A stretch of 64,000 nt of DNA from [Leptolyngbya] sp. JSC-1 (GTDB lineage: Bacteria; Cyanobacteriota; Cyanobacteriia; Elainellales; Elainellaceae), in assembly GCA_000733415.1 (NCBI GenBank), contig KL662191.1, positions 4,716,096 through 4,780,095 of the forward strand, given 5' to 3'. How positions within the stretch are numbered: the stretch's first letter is position 1; every line of letters begins with the position of its first letter. This document shows positions 8,849 to 17,332 of the stretch, one piece after another. Below the pieces are notes generated by a model, which had not been told where the DNA came from, ran no database searches, and saw nothing but the letters and a program-made list of their open reading frames with translations. The translations under genes were made by a program, and so were the position numbers.

Positions 8849-8927
8849 TATCTCAGCTTGCTATGTGTAAAGCTTTACTTAGGCATTAGCTTCATTTCTC
8901 TTCCTCTTCCCCTGCGGAGGTTTTACG

Positions 8928-10022
8928 GTGTTTCAACGGAATAAAACGTTTAGGATTCCAGTTTCCATAATTGCGGCTGGCCTATTTTCTGCCTGTTCTA
9001 CTCCCACTACAACGACGCAAGGTACGGCTGAACCGTCACCTGCTGACCAGGTCAGCGCAACCGCTGACCCTGCTGGACCTGCGGTTGCCACCCCCGATAT
9101 TGAAGTTGATGGCTCCAGTACGGTCTTTCCAATCACCGATGCGGTTGCCAAAGAATTTCAAAAAGAGAATTCCAATGTAAACGTAAAGGTTGAGTTCTCT
9201 GGAACAACGGGTGGATTCAGGAAGTTCTGCGCTGGAGAAACCGATATCAGCAATGCGTCCCGGCCGATTAGCTCTGAAGAAATTGTGGCCTGCCGAGAAG
9301 CAGGCGTGCGCTATATCGAAATTCCCGTCGCCTTTGACGCATTGACGGTTGTTGTGCATCCTGAGAACACCTGGGCACAAACCTTAACAGTGTCAGAACT
9401 GAAAAAGATATGGGAACCTGTCGCCCAAGGCAAAATCACCAACTGGAACCAGATTCGCCCTGATTTTCCCGATCGTCCCCTCAAGCTCTATGGAGCAGGC
9501 ACCGATTCGGGCACCTATGACTACTTCGCTGAGGTGATTACCGGCGGGTCGGATCTGCGTCCTGACTTCACCAGCAGTGAAGATGATGATGTTTTGGTGC
9601 AGGGTGTAGCCAGCGATCCGAATGCCCTCGGATTTTTCGGTTTCTCCTACTTTGAGCGCAATCAGGACAAACTAAAAGCCGTTGCGGTTCAAGACGACAC
9701 ACAAGGTCAGGCTAATCAAGCCGTTGCTCCCTCCCGCGAAGCTGTGGAGAACGCTACCTATGTGCCGCTGTCTCGTCCGCTGTTTATCTATATCAATGGT
9801 CGGGCGTCGCAACAGAACGTAAATCTGCGCGATTTTGTCACCTTCTACATGGTCAATGCACCGCAGATTGTCGAGTCGGTTAACTATATTCCGATGCCGG
9901 GAGATGCCTATGAGATTGGAGCAGTTCACCTCTATAAAGGCGAGTATGGCACCGCTTATGACGGTAAGCCCCAGCCTTACCTAACCATCAAAGAGGTGCT
10001 GCAAAAGGAACAGTCACTTTAG
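8928..10022 (+). CDS. pstS: PstS-family phosphate-binding lipoprotein in the ars cluster
   Basis: The GTG at 8928 follows GGAGG (8916-8920) and gives 364 residues. A lipoprotein-type signal peptide ends at Cys23 (LFSAC). The mature part is a PstS-like periplasmic phosphate-binding domain: IEVDGSSTVFPI at its start, a T/G-rich ligand loop (FSGTTGGF) and the segment GAGTDSGTYDYF. From family knowledge it delivers phosphate to an ABC importer, but no pstC, pstA or pstB gene is present. The ArsR operator in its promoter suggests it is made under arsenic stress, perhaps to favour phosphate over arsenate or to bind arsenate; that role is inference. Confidence 0.9.
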   Translation: MFQRNKTFRIPVSIIAAGLFSACSTPTTTTQGTAEPSPADQVSATADPAGPAVATPDIEVDGSSTVFPITDAVAKEFQKENSNVNVKVEFSGTTGGFRKFCAGETDISNASRPISSEEIVACREAGVRYIEIPVAFDALTVVVHPENTWAQTLTVSELKKIWEPVAQGKITNWNQIRPDFPDRPLKLYGAGTDSGTYDYFAEVITGGSDLRPDFTSSEDDDVLVQGVASDPNALGFFGFSYFERNQDKLKAVAVQDDTQGQANQAVAPSREAVENATYVPLSRPLFIYINGRASQQNVNLRDFVTFYMVNAPQIVESVNYIPMPGDAYEIGAVHLYKGEYGTAYDGKPQPYLTIKEVLQKEQSL

Positions 10023-10163
10023 AAGACAAATGGGTAATCGATTGGAGAATACGAAAATCATGTCTGGTTTTACAGACGAAGAAGTAGGATGTTTCTTAGA
10101 TAATTACTGAATCAGGCATAGTTACCTGTATTAGTGAAGGAAATCGGCCAGTAGAAAACCAGC

Positions 10164-10841
10164 ATGAAATTGTTTACATCTCCAGAAGCTATCGCAGAAG
10201 GTATCGGTACATTTGTTTTAGTATTTGCTGGAACAGGTGCCGTCATGGTCAATCGAGTCAGCGATGGTGCAGTTACTCATCTGGGTATCAGTTTTGTGTT
10301 CGGAGCTGTAGTTGCAGCGCTGATTTATGCCCTTGGTCATATTAGTGGAGCGCATTTTAATCCTGCGGTCACGTTGGCCTTCTGGAGTAGTGGATTTTTT
10401 CCGCGCTATAAGGTAGTCCCGTATATTGTTAGTCAATGCGTGGGCGCAGTTCTAGCCTCGGTCATGTTGCGGCTTTCCTTGGGATTGACCGCAAATATGG
10501 GAGCCACCCTACCGTTGAACGATAATTGGCTGCAATCATTCGTCCTAGAGCTAATTCTGACGTTCATTTTGATGTTCGTAATTTTTGGCTCCGGCTTAGA
10601 CCGGCGCGCGCCCATCGGCTTTGCCGGATTAGCGATCGGCCTGACAGTAGGACTAGAAGCCGCCTTCATGGGACCAATTACAGGAGCCAGCATGAATCCT
10701 GCCCGCTCTCTTGGCCCTGCCTTGGTTGCCTCGCTGTGGAATCATCATTGGCTCTACTGGGTTGCGCCCATTTTGGGTGCGCAGTTGGCTGCTCTCGTCT
10801 ATGGGCACCTCTCAAATGGATTTCGAGATTTGAAAGATTAA
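10164..10841 (+). CDS. Aquaporin / aquaglyceroporin (AqpS-like) in the ars cluster
   Basis: The product has 225 residues and is a MIP-family channel with about six membrane segments. The two half-helix NPA signatures are HFNPAVT (NPA at 66-68) and SMNPARS in the second half. In Sinorhizobium an aquaglyceroporin (AqpS) encoded beside arsC lets arsenite flow out after arsenate reduction. The same order here, aquaporin then arsC 38 bp downstream, with no ArsB or Acr3 pump gene in the cluster, suggests the same role. The substrate cannot be told from sequence alone; a plain water channel remains possible. Confidence 0.9.
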   Translation: MKLFTSPEAIAEGIGTFVLVFAGTGAVMVNRVSDGAVTHLGISFVFGAVVAALIYALGHISGAHFNPAVTLAFWSSGFFPRYKVVPYIVSQCVGAVLASVMLRLSLGLTANMGATLPLNDNWLQSFVLELILTFILMFVIFGSGLDRRAPIGFAGLAIGLTVGLEAAFMGPITGASMNPARSLGPALVASLWNHHWLYWVAPILGAQLAALVYGHLSNGFRDLKD

Positions 10842-10879
10842 CTTTGAAAGAGTGATGTTTCGCTAAAACCACCAAAATC

Positions 10880-11290
10880 ATGAAAAAAGTCATGTTTGTT
10901 TGCAAAAAGAACTCGGCTCGCTCCCAAATGGCGGAAGGTTTTGCTAAGACGCTGGGAGCTGGCAAAATTGAAGTCACTAGTTCTGGACTGGAAGCCAGCC
11001 AAGTGCGCCCAGAAGCGGTTGCGGCGATGAAAGAGGTTGGCATTGATATCACCGATCAGTATTCCAAACCGTTGAGCGACTTCAAGGCCGAGGATTTCGA
11101 TGCTGTGATTTCCCTTTGTGGCTGTGGCGTGAACTTACCGCCGGAATGGGTAACGCAAGAGGTATTTGAAGACTGGCAGTTGGATGATCCTGCTGAGCAA
11201 CCAGAAATCTTTCCGCGCGTGCGCGATGAAATTAAACAGCGAGTTGAGAAACTGGTTGACACCTTGAGTGCGGCACCTGCAGCTTTCTGA
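10880..11290 (+). CDS. arsC: Arsenate reductase ArsC, low-molecular-weight phosphatase fold
   Basis: The product has 136 residues. The phosphatase-type loop CX5R is at Cys8-Arg14 (VCKKNSARSQ), the arsenate-binding site of the LMW-PTPase-like ArsC family. Cys80 and Cys82 (SLCGCG) are candidates for the redox relay that resolves the Cys-arsenate intermediate; the C-x-C spacing differs from the wider spacing in the thioredoxin-coupled Bacillus-type enzyme. The enzyme reduces arsenate to arsenite in the cytoplasm. It lies between the aquaporin and a phosphatase gene 8 bp downstream, and these genes are probably co-transcribed with arsH. Confidence 0.93.
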   Translation: MKKVMFVCKKNSARSQMAEGFAKTLGAGKIEVTSSGLEASQVRPEAVAAMKEVGIDITDQYSKPLSDFKAEDFDAVISLCGCGVNLPPEWVTQEVFEDWQLDDPAEQPEIFPRVRDEIKQRVEKLVDTLSAAPAAF

Positions 11291-11298
11291 ATCCTGCT

Positions 11299-11757
11299 AT
11301 GGCACAACCAGCTCAATCAATCGCAGAAAACCTCTGGTGGGTGATTTCGGGCAAGCTGGCGGGAGTACGCAAACCTACTCCAGAGGAAATCGCTGAACTG
11401 AAAGCTGCCGGCGTGGGAGCCATTGTTTCTGTGATGGACGATCCTGCTAATCTAGATCTCTATCAGCAGGCAAATCTTCCTTATCTCTGGCTGCCCACCA
11501 AGGGCGGTACAGCGCCCAGTCGCGAGCAGCTCCAGAAATTGCAGGACTTCGTCGATCAGCAAAACCAGCTCGGGAACGCCGTAGCAGTTCATTGCACCAG
11601 CGGCAGACGCCGGACCGGAACGATGCTGGCTGCCTACCTGATCCAATCTGGCTCCTCCTATGAGGATGCGATGCAGACCATCCTGCTGGTTAACCCCAAT
11701 GTAGAACTGCGCGAGGCCCAAACTGAGTTTTTGCAAGACTTGGCGGAAAGAAGCTAA
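11299..11757 (+). CDS. Dual-specificity / tyrosine phosphatase-like protein in the ars operon
   Basis: The product has 152 residues. The Cys-based phosphatase loop CX5R is at Cys99-Arg105 (VHCTSGRRRTGT), as in dual-specificity and tyrosine phosphatases, and the N-terminal half has the matching alpha/beta fold with the segment GVGAIVSVMDD. It is 8 bp after arsC and 4 bp before arsH, so it belongs to the same transcript. Such loops can also bind arsenate, so it could be a second arsenate-handling enzyme, a protein phosphatase acting in the stress response, or a phosphatase for a small molecule. The sequence does not decide between these. Confidence 0.85.
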   Translation: MAQPAQSIAENLWWVISGKLAGVRKPTPEEIAELKAAGVGAIVSVMDDPANLDLYQQANLPYLWLPTKGGTAPSREQLQKLQDFVDQQNQLGNAVAVHCTSGRRRTGTMLAAYLIQSGSSYEDAMQTILLVNPNVELREAQTEFLQDLAERS

Positions 11758-11761
11758 ATCC

Positions 11762-12430
11762 ATGACGAATTTTGATCACCCACCCAGAATCTTGTTTTTG
11801 TATGGTTCCTTGCGGGAACGCTCCTACAGTCGCTTGTTAGCGGAAGAGGCCGCTCGCATCATTGCGGAATTTGGCGCAGAGGTCAAGTTCTTTGATCCGC
11901 GCGAACTCCCGATTTATGGTAGCGTGCCCGATACCCATCCAAAAGTGCAAGAACTGCGGGCCTTGAGTCAGTGGTCAGAGGGACAAGTGTGGTCCAGTCC
12001 GGAAATGCATGGCAACATCACCGGGATTATGAAAAACCAAATTGACTGGATTCCGCTGAGTATTGGAGCTGTACGACCGACACAGGGAAGAACGCTGGCC
12101 GTTATGCAGGTGAGTGGAGGATCACAATCGTTCAATGCAGTGAATACCCTGCGCATATTGGGCCGCTGGATGCGAATGGTGACGATTCCAAATCAGTCTT
12201 CGGTTGCTAAAGCTTATCAAGAATTTAACGAAGATGGAACGATGAAACCATCGAGCTATCGAGATCGGGTAGTTGATGTGATGGAAGAACTCTACAAATT
12301 TACCTTATTGTTGCGTGACAGAGTAGATTATTTGACCGATCGCTACAGTGAACGCAAGGAGAAAGGGGTTGAAGAAAGTATGAGCGAGATTGGCAAAGCG
12401 ATCAATGGTGTTCACCTAGAAAGAATGTAA
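11762..12430 (+). CDS. arsH: ArsH, NADPH-dependent FMN reductase
   Basis: The product has 222 residues with a flavodoxin-like fold. The flavin phosphate loop is GSLRERSYSRLL near residues 15-26, and the conserved motif SPEMHGNITG follows, as in ArsH proteins. ArsH of cyanobacteria is an NADPH:FMN oxidoreductase; in other bacteria ArsH oxidises trivalent methylarsenicals to less toxic pentavalent forms. It starts 4 bp after the phosphatase and is the last gene of the arsenic cluster. Together with ArsI it suggests the host meets organoarsenicals as well as inorganic arsenic. Confidence 0.92.
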   Translation: MTNFDHPPRILFLYGSLRERSYSRLLAEEAARIIAEFGAEVKFFDPRELPIYGSVPDTHPKVQELRALSQWSEGQVWSSPEMHGNITGIMKNQIDWIPLSIGAVRPTQGRTLAVMQVSGGSQSFNAVNTLRILGRWMRMVTIPNQSSVAKAYQEFNEDGTMKPSSYRDRVVDVMEELYKFTLLLRDRVDYLTDRYSERKEKGVEESMSEIGKAINGVHLERM

Positions 12431-12499
12431 TCTAGGGTGTGCTCGTATCTTGGAACGCTTCCAGTTAGGAAAGTTTCAATCTCTTTGACAATCGCTGCT

Positions 12500-13147
12500 T
12501 TAGCCTTCTGACTGAAACTGGGTCAATAACCAGGCTCCTACCTGAGATTGATCGGTTGCTCGACTGCGACGCAGTGCTTCTTCTATAAGGGCAATCGTTA
12601 ACCCTGGTAAAACTTGCGATTCTTGAATTCGCCGACTGCCCTGATCGGCAATGGCATAGGCAAGAACCTGAGCATTCTGCACATCCAAGACCCAATATTC
12701 ATCCACGCCCAGCTCTTCATACAGTGCTCGTTTCGTACCGACATCGTCCAGCAATGAAGTCTTGGCAACCTCAATCACCAGATTTGGAGCAGGATATCGA
12801 TCCAAATCGACAATTCCTGTACTCGATGGGATGGCTTGAGCGCGCTCACGAAGGTAATAGGACACATCCGGCTGACAGTCTTGCACGCCTGTTTTACGCA
12901 ATGTTGTGGTATCTAGTCCCGTTGCTGGAATTCCCTTAAGTGTAGTGAACAGATTCACTACAAAAATAATGATCACATGATCCTTGCCATGCTCAAAACT
13001 GACTGGTAACATCTCGATCCGCATGTGTCCTTTGTAGTAATACCCCTTGGCCTGCTCATAAATGGGATCTGCAATGAGGCGAATGTACCCGTCCCAGGAG
13101 GCAACAGTCCAGGTATCGGTGAATGGTCTGGTTTGTAAATTACTCAT
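12500..13147 (-). CDS. Uma2-family (DUF820) putative endonuclease
   Basis: The product has 215 residues with the Uma2 core: the DVSYYL strand, the segment PNLVIEVAKTSLLDDVGTK and the motif DEYWVLD. The family has a PD-(D/E)XK nuclease fold and is greatly expanded in cyanobacteria, where its function is mostly unknown. The D...E-x-K catalytic pattern is seen in part as D (DVSYYL) and E (VIEVAK). The gene stands alone between the ars cluster and the URC genes. Confidence 0.85.
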   Translation of the reverse strand: MSNLQTRPFTDTWTVASWDGYIRLIADPIYEQAKGYYYKGHMRIEMLPVSFEHGKDHVIIIFVVNLFTTLKGIPATGLDTTTLRKTGVQDCQPDVSYYLRERAQAIPSSTGIVDLDRYPAPNLVIEVAKTSLLDDVGTKRALYEELGVDEYWVLDVQNAQVLAYAIADQGSRRIQESQVLPGLTIALIEEALRRSRATDQSQVGAWLLTQFQSEG

Positions 13148-13261
13148 TTCACACTACCGCTGCACATCATTTGATTTCATTGTATCCAGGTTGATAGATA
13201 GGGGTATTAACCCGAGACCAACCATCTACCCCATCAACAAGTTCCACGTCAAGCGTATGCC

Positions 13262-14533
13262 TTAAAACACCGTTCCATCACTCACGATGCGAATTGGTGG
13301 CTCACCATTGAGTCTCAGGGAAGCAGCGATGCGGCGTCCTGCCGCCCAAGTGCCACCTTCCAACACTTTGGCTAAGGGTAATTCTGCCGCAGTTAGGTTT
13401 TGCCTTTGGCGGATGGTTGCAGCAATCTGGTCAAGCAGCACAACGGTTAGCGCCCGCCATTCTACGATTACCTCCGAGCTGGGGGCATGGGGTTCATTGA
13501 GGACAATGGCCTGTTTGGGTTGCAGTAGGCCGAGATCAAGGCAGAGTCCGCCGTTGCGGTATTCAGCTAAGCCGGTGAGCTGATCCAGATCGGTAATTTC
13601 CAACCCTAGATCCTGCAAAGGTTCTAGCAGCGAGTAAGTGAGCCACTGGGACAGCTTGTGAAACGGTACGAGTTGCGAACCCAAGTCCGTATTTGGTGAA
13701 CCAGAATTTGGCAAACCAGAGTGCCGCCAAACATCACCCAGGTTCACTCCTGCAAGCGTGGTTCGTCCCGGCCAAATCTCGCTGAAGCCCAACAGCACCG
13801 CCTCGAATACGGTATGAGCAGGAAGCTTGCCCTGTAGCGCTTGGAGCAGCAAGTAGTCCACCAAACCGCCCGGACGCCCCAGTTCACCAAACAGTTCTGG
13901 CTCGCTCTCCAGAACACGACCGAGCTGCTGCATTAACTGCAAGCGGCCCTCCAAGCCGACTAAGGGATTTGCTGCTGTGACCTGAAAGCCGTTTGCCAAG
14001 GTTTCCAAGGTCAACTGCTGCAGGCCCACCGCATCAACTCGAAGCTGGTCTGGCTGGCTGGCAAAGCCGCCGTTCAAAAACAGACAGTAGCTAGCAACCG
14101 CTAAACCTTCCGAGCGCTGAAAGGTTTGTCCAGTTTCGATTTCTGTGTAGGTCCAGGTAGCGCCCGCGCCCGCATCCAGCAGCACACTCGTAACCGCCAA
14201 ATCAAATTTGGCCCTGGCCTGTTCTAATAGCGGCAGGTGAGCCAGTTTCTGATCCAGTTGGGCCAATCGATCCACTCCCCCCGCCTGAAAATGCCGCCAG
14301 CGGCTATGGAACGGCACCTGCCAATCTGGATAGTTAGTCTGAATCTCTTGCGTCACATAATCTGCTACCGCACCCAGCCGCTCTAGATCGCAGCGAAAGT
14401 AAGCCAATCGATCCTGTAAGCAGAGTTCAAACAACTGGCCGCACCGCTCCCGAATCGCCTCAGTAGAGCGCAGATAACGAACTGCCGCCTGCTCCAGCGT
14501 CAGGTCCGACACCCCAGCCTCAAAATCAGCCAT
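13262..14533 (-). CDS. URC4/Urg3 family protein (DUF1688), uracil catabolism
   Basis: The product has 423 residues. The conserved DUF1688 segments are visible: LLDAGAGATWTYTE, SEGLAVASYCLFLNGGF and WPGRTTLAGVNLGDVWRH. In the yeast URC uracil-degradation pathway URC4 is essential, but its reaction is unresolved. The gene lies downstream of the uracil phosphoribosyltransferase on the same strand, 54 bp away, and a URC1-type GTP cyclohydrolase II is divergent next to them. That three-gene neighbourhood is the main support for the pathway assignment. The short gap to upp is filled with C-rich repeat sequence. Confidence 0.85.
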   Translation of the reverse strand: MADFEAGVSDLTLEQAAVRYLRSTEAIRERCGQLFELCLQDRLAYFRCDLERLGAVADYVTQEIQTNYPDWQVPFHSRWRHFQAGGVDRLAQLDQKLAHLPLLEQARAKFDLAVTSVLLDAGAGATWTYTEIETGQTFQRSEGLAVASYCLFLNGGFASQPDQLRVDAVGLQQLTLETLANGFQVTAANPLVGLEGRLQLMQQLGRVLESEPELFGELGRPGGLVDYLLLQALQGKLPAHTVFEAVLLGFSEIWPGRTTLAGVNLGDVWRHSGLPNSGSPNTDLGSQLVPFHKLSQWLTYSLLEPLQDLGLEITDLDQLTGLAEYRNGGLCLDLGLLQPKQAIVLNEPHAPSSEVIVEWRALTVVLLDQIAATIRQRQNLTAAELPLAKVLEGGTWAAGRRIAASLRLNGEPPIRIVSDGTVF

Positions 14534-14587
14534 ACTTATCCCTTCACCCCCACAACCCTGCCATCTCCCCCATCTTCCTCATCCCCC

Positions 14588-15262
14588 TCACCGCGTCCCA
14601 TACAACCGGTCTCCCGCATCCCCCAATCCAGGCACAATATAGCCGTGGTCATCCAGACGTTCATCGATGGCTGCCGTGTAGATGGGGACATCCGGGTGCT
14701 GCTCATGGAAATGCTGAATTCCTTCTGGAGCAGCCAGCAGGCAGACAAACTTGATCGAGGCGGGGTTCGCTTCCTTGAGGCGATCGACAGCTGCAACGGC
14801 GGAATTGCCGGTTGCCAGCATCGGGTCCACCACCAACATATCGCGATGCTCGACATCGAGGGGCAGCTTCAGGTAGTACTCGACCGCCGTCAATGTGGTT
14901 GGCTCACGGTAGAGGCCGATATGGCCCACTTTCGCGGTGGGAATCAGCTCGATCATGCCATCCAGCAAACCCTGCCCCGCCCGCAAAATCGAAACAATCA
15001 CCATTTTTTTGTCGGCAGCCAGCATCGGGGCTTCCATTTCCGCCAGCGGCGTTTTGATCGTCTGCTTTTTCAGCGGTAAGTCTCGCGTCACCTCATAGGC
15101 CAGCAGCATGGCGATTTCTTTTAGCAGGCGGCGAAAATCTTGCGTATGGGTTTCGACCTGCCGCATGATCGTCAGCTTGTGCTGCACTAGAGGATGATTG
15201 ATCAGGATGACCTTTTCGGATGACGTATCAGATGACGTGACGGGCGGAGGATCGAATGGCAT
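14588..15262 (-). CDS. upp: Uracil phosphoribosyltransferase
   Basis: The ATG at 15262 gives 224 residues, near the usual family length. A further upstream in-frame start would add 27 residues that do not resemble the family. The PRPP-binding loop is MLVVDPMLATGNSA, and the uracil-binding end is YIVPGLGDAGDRLYGTR. The enzyme makes UMP from uracil and PRPP. Besides salvage, the same activity (URC6) is needed in the URC uracil-degradation route, where UMP formation is thought to be an early step. It is divergent from the URC1-type gene across 157 bp that probably hold both promoters. Confidence 0.94.
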   Translation of the reverse strand: MPFDPPPVTSSDTSSEKVILINHPLVQHKLTIMRQVETHTQDFRRLLKEIAMLLAYEVTRDLPLKKQTIKTPLAEMEAPMLAADKKMVIVSILRAGQGLLDGMIELIPTAKVGHIGLYREPTTLTAVEYYLKLPLDVEHRDMLVVDPMLATGNSAVAAVDRLKEANPASIKFVCLLAAPEGIQHFHEQHPDVPIYTAAIDERLDDHGYIVPGLGDAGDRLYGTR

Positions 15263-15419
15263 GGTAGAGCTAGGGGATGAAGGAACAGAAAAAACGCGAC
15301 CTGGCAGTCGAGCCAAGCTTAACCTAACCCAGCCGCCAGCCAAGGAATGTTACCAACGATGAAGTTGATAGAAATTAAGTTTAGAATACGATACATCGCT
15401 GTAGGGGTTGCACTGCACC

Positions 15420-16700
15420 ATGACTGAAGATCTTGCCAAATCTAACGGGTCTAACGGTAAGCCTACTAAATCCAAGCACATCATCCTCACCTCTCACCAA
15501 GCGCGGGGCAGCACGGTGGTGCCGATCCAGTGGGGTGCTGCCGATCCGCAACAGCGAGGCCCGATTCTGGGGTCTCTCCGCAGCCCCAAACACCGGAACG
15601 TGATTGGCACCCATGCGGGCGCTTATGGCGTTTATCGGGCATTGGCGGTAGCCAGCGGGGTGCTCGATCCAACCCACAAGGCCGATCTAACGAATACAGC
15701 CCCCGTAGTCGAGATTGGTCCCCATCCGAGCTGGGGTGATCCCGACAAGATTGTCTCGCTCGATCCGTTTGGGGCGATGGTTGGTGAGGTGTTTACGGTC
15801 TACAGTGGCGAAAATTACGACATTTTCCCGACGATTGCCATCACCAAAGCCCATATCAACATTCCTGAACTGAGAGACGAAATTGCCGCAGGACGACTCC
15901 AGGTAGACGGTGCCATTCTTAAACCCGACGGTAGTTTAGTTGTCACCAAAGCGGCGATTGACCCAGTCTGGTATTTGCCCGGAATTGCCAAACGCCTGAA
16001 CATTGAAGAATGGGAACTGCGGCGCGTATTGTTTCAGCAAACCGGCAATATGTTCCCAGAATTGGTAACCCGTCCAGATCTGCATGTGTTTCTGCCTCCG
16101 ATTGGCGGCACCACGGTGTACATTATTGGCGACACCGACGCCATTACCGACCCCAACCGGCCGCTGGCGGTGCGCGTCCATGACGAATGCAACGGCTCAG
16201 ATGTGTTTGGCTCGGATATTTGCACCTGCCGGCCCTATCTAGTGCACGGCATCGAGGTCTGTATTCAAACCGCGCAGGAAGGCGGAGCCGGGATTATCAT
16301 CTACTGCCGCAAAGAGGGACGAGCGCTAGGAGAGGTGACCAAATTCCTGGTCTACAATGCCCGCAAACGTCAGGCAGGCGGCGACCGCGCTGATGCCTAT
16401 TTCCTGCGGACCGAGTGCGTTGCTGGCGTCCAAGATATGCGCTTCCAGGAGCTGATGCCAGATGTGCTGCACTGGCTGGGCGTCACTCGCATCGATCGCC
16501 TGGTTTCGATGAGTAATATGAAGTACAACGCCATCACCAATGCCGGCATCGAAGTAGTCGAACGGATTCCAATCCCGCCGGAACTAGTTCCAGCCGATGC
16601 TCAAGTTGAAATCGAAGCCAAAAAAGCCTCCGGCTACTACTCCGACAGCGGCGTGCTGGCCGGGGATGAGTTGGCGCAGGTGAAGGGACGGACATATTGA
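15420..16700 (+). CDS. GTP cyclohydrolase II-like protein, URC1 type
   Basis: The ATG at 15420 gives 426 residues. The C-terminal half has the GTP cyclohydrolase II zinc site (DVFGSDICTCRPYL) and the segment GGAGIIIYCRKEGRALG. The N-terminal half is an extra domain found in the URC1 subgroup; it replaces the DHBP synthase domain of bifunctional riboflavin enzymes. In the URC pathway URC1 acts on a uracil-derived nucleotide, probably opening the pyrimidine ring. The divergent upp and URC4 genes support this rather than riboflavin synthesis. The end of the gene, including its stop codon, is repeated just downstream as part of a 30-bp direct repeat. Confidence 0.88.
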   Translation: MTEDLAKSNGSNGKPTKSKHIILTSHQARGSTVVPIQWGAADPQQRGPILGSLRSPKHRNVIGTHAGAYGVYRALAVASGVLDPTHKADLTNTAPVVEIGPHPSWGDPDKIVSLDPFGAMVGEVFTVYSGENYDIFPTIAITKAHINIPELRDEIAAGRLQVDGAILKPDGSLVVTKAAIDPVWYLPGIAKRLNIEEWELRRVLFQQTGNMFPELVTRPDLHVFLPPIGGTTVYIIGDTDAITDPNRPLAVRVHDECNGSDVFGSDICTCRPYLVHGIEVCIQTAQEGGAGIIIYCRKEGRALGEVTKFLVYNARKRQAGGDRADAYFLRTECVAGVQDMRFQELMPDVLHWLGVTRIDRLVSMSNMKYNAITNAGIEVVERIPIPPELVPADAQVEIEAKKASGYYSDSGVLAGDELAQVKGRTY

Positions 16701-16750
16701 GGGGTGGGGGGTAAGGGGGGGACATATTGAGGGGTAGGGTGTAAGGGGGT
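16691..16750 (+). repeat. 30-bp direct repeat spanning the URC1 stop codon
   Basis: Two head-to-tail 30-bp copies (16691-16720 and 16721-16750) differ at three positions. The first copy includes the last codons and the TGA stop; the second is noncoding and G-rich. Confidence 0.8.
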
Positions 16751-16813
16751 AAGGGAGTGGAAGTTGTGGATACTGAGCAGGGTTGATTGTGAGGCATCTG
16801 GTGAGCGTAGTAA

Positions 16814-17314
16814 CTAGTCACCGGCTGCGTTGGGTGGTTGAAGTCGTTTTTGAAACACCAGCGATTGCTTGATCATCCGGTAGCCCATGCGTTCGTAAAA
16901 ACGGTGGGCCGCCTGCCGCAAAACATTCGAGCGCACCATTACTTCGGAGCAGCCTTGAGTCATGGCCCAAGCTTCGAGCTGGTGCAGTAATTGCCGTCCA
17001 ATTCCGGTACCGCGAACAGTTTCATCCACCACGAGTCCCAAAATCACCACCTGAGTTGGTCCAATCAGCAGGGCACATCGCTGCCCATGAATCCAACCCA
17101 CGACGCGATGCTGCTCAGCTACATAAACCTGATGGTCGGGATGGGACAAAACGGTAGCTAAATGCTGCTGCATCTGCTGAACTGTGACGGTGTAACCGAG
17201 TTGGGTGCAGAGTTGCGACAGAGATTCAGCATCCGCTAAACTGGCTACCCGCAGCATTATTGGCGTAGATTGGGAAAACTCTGGCTTCATTACTCGTCTC
17301 ATGATTTGATTCAT
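16814..17314 (-). CDS. GNAT-family N-acetyltransferase
   Basis: With the ATG at 17314 the product has 166 residues; ATGs at 17302, 17290 and 17257 are also possible and the last would leave a normal GNAT length. The acetyl-CoA loop is VRGTGIGRQLLHQLE, preceded by the strand ILGLVVDE and followed by RFYERMGYRM, the usual GNAT end. The substrate is unknown. Its start faces that of the glycosidase gene at 17333 on the other strand, so the two share a very short promoter region unless a downstream start is used. Confidence 0.87.
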   Translation of the reverse strand: MNQIMRRVMKPEFSQSTPIMLRVASLADAESLSQLCTQLGYTVTVQQMQQHLATVLSHPDHQVYVAEQHRVVGWIHGQRCALLIGPTQVVILGLVVDETVRGTGIGRQLLHQLEAWAMTQGCSEVMVRSNVLRQAAHRFYERMGYRMIKQSLVFQKRLQPPNAAGD

Positions 17315-17332
17315 GACTATAGCAGTCCTTCT

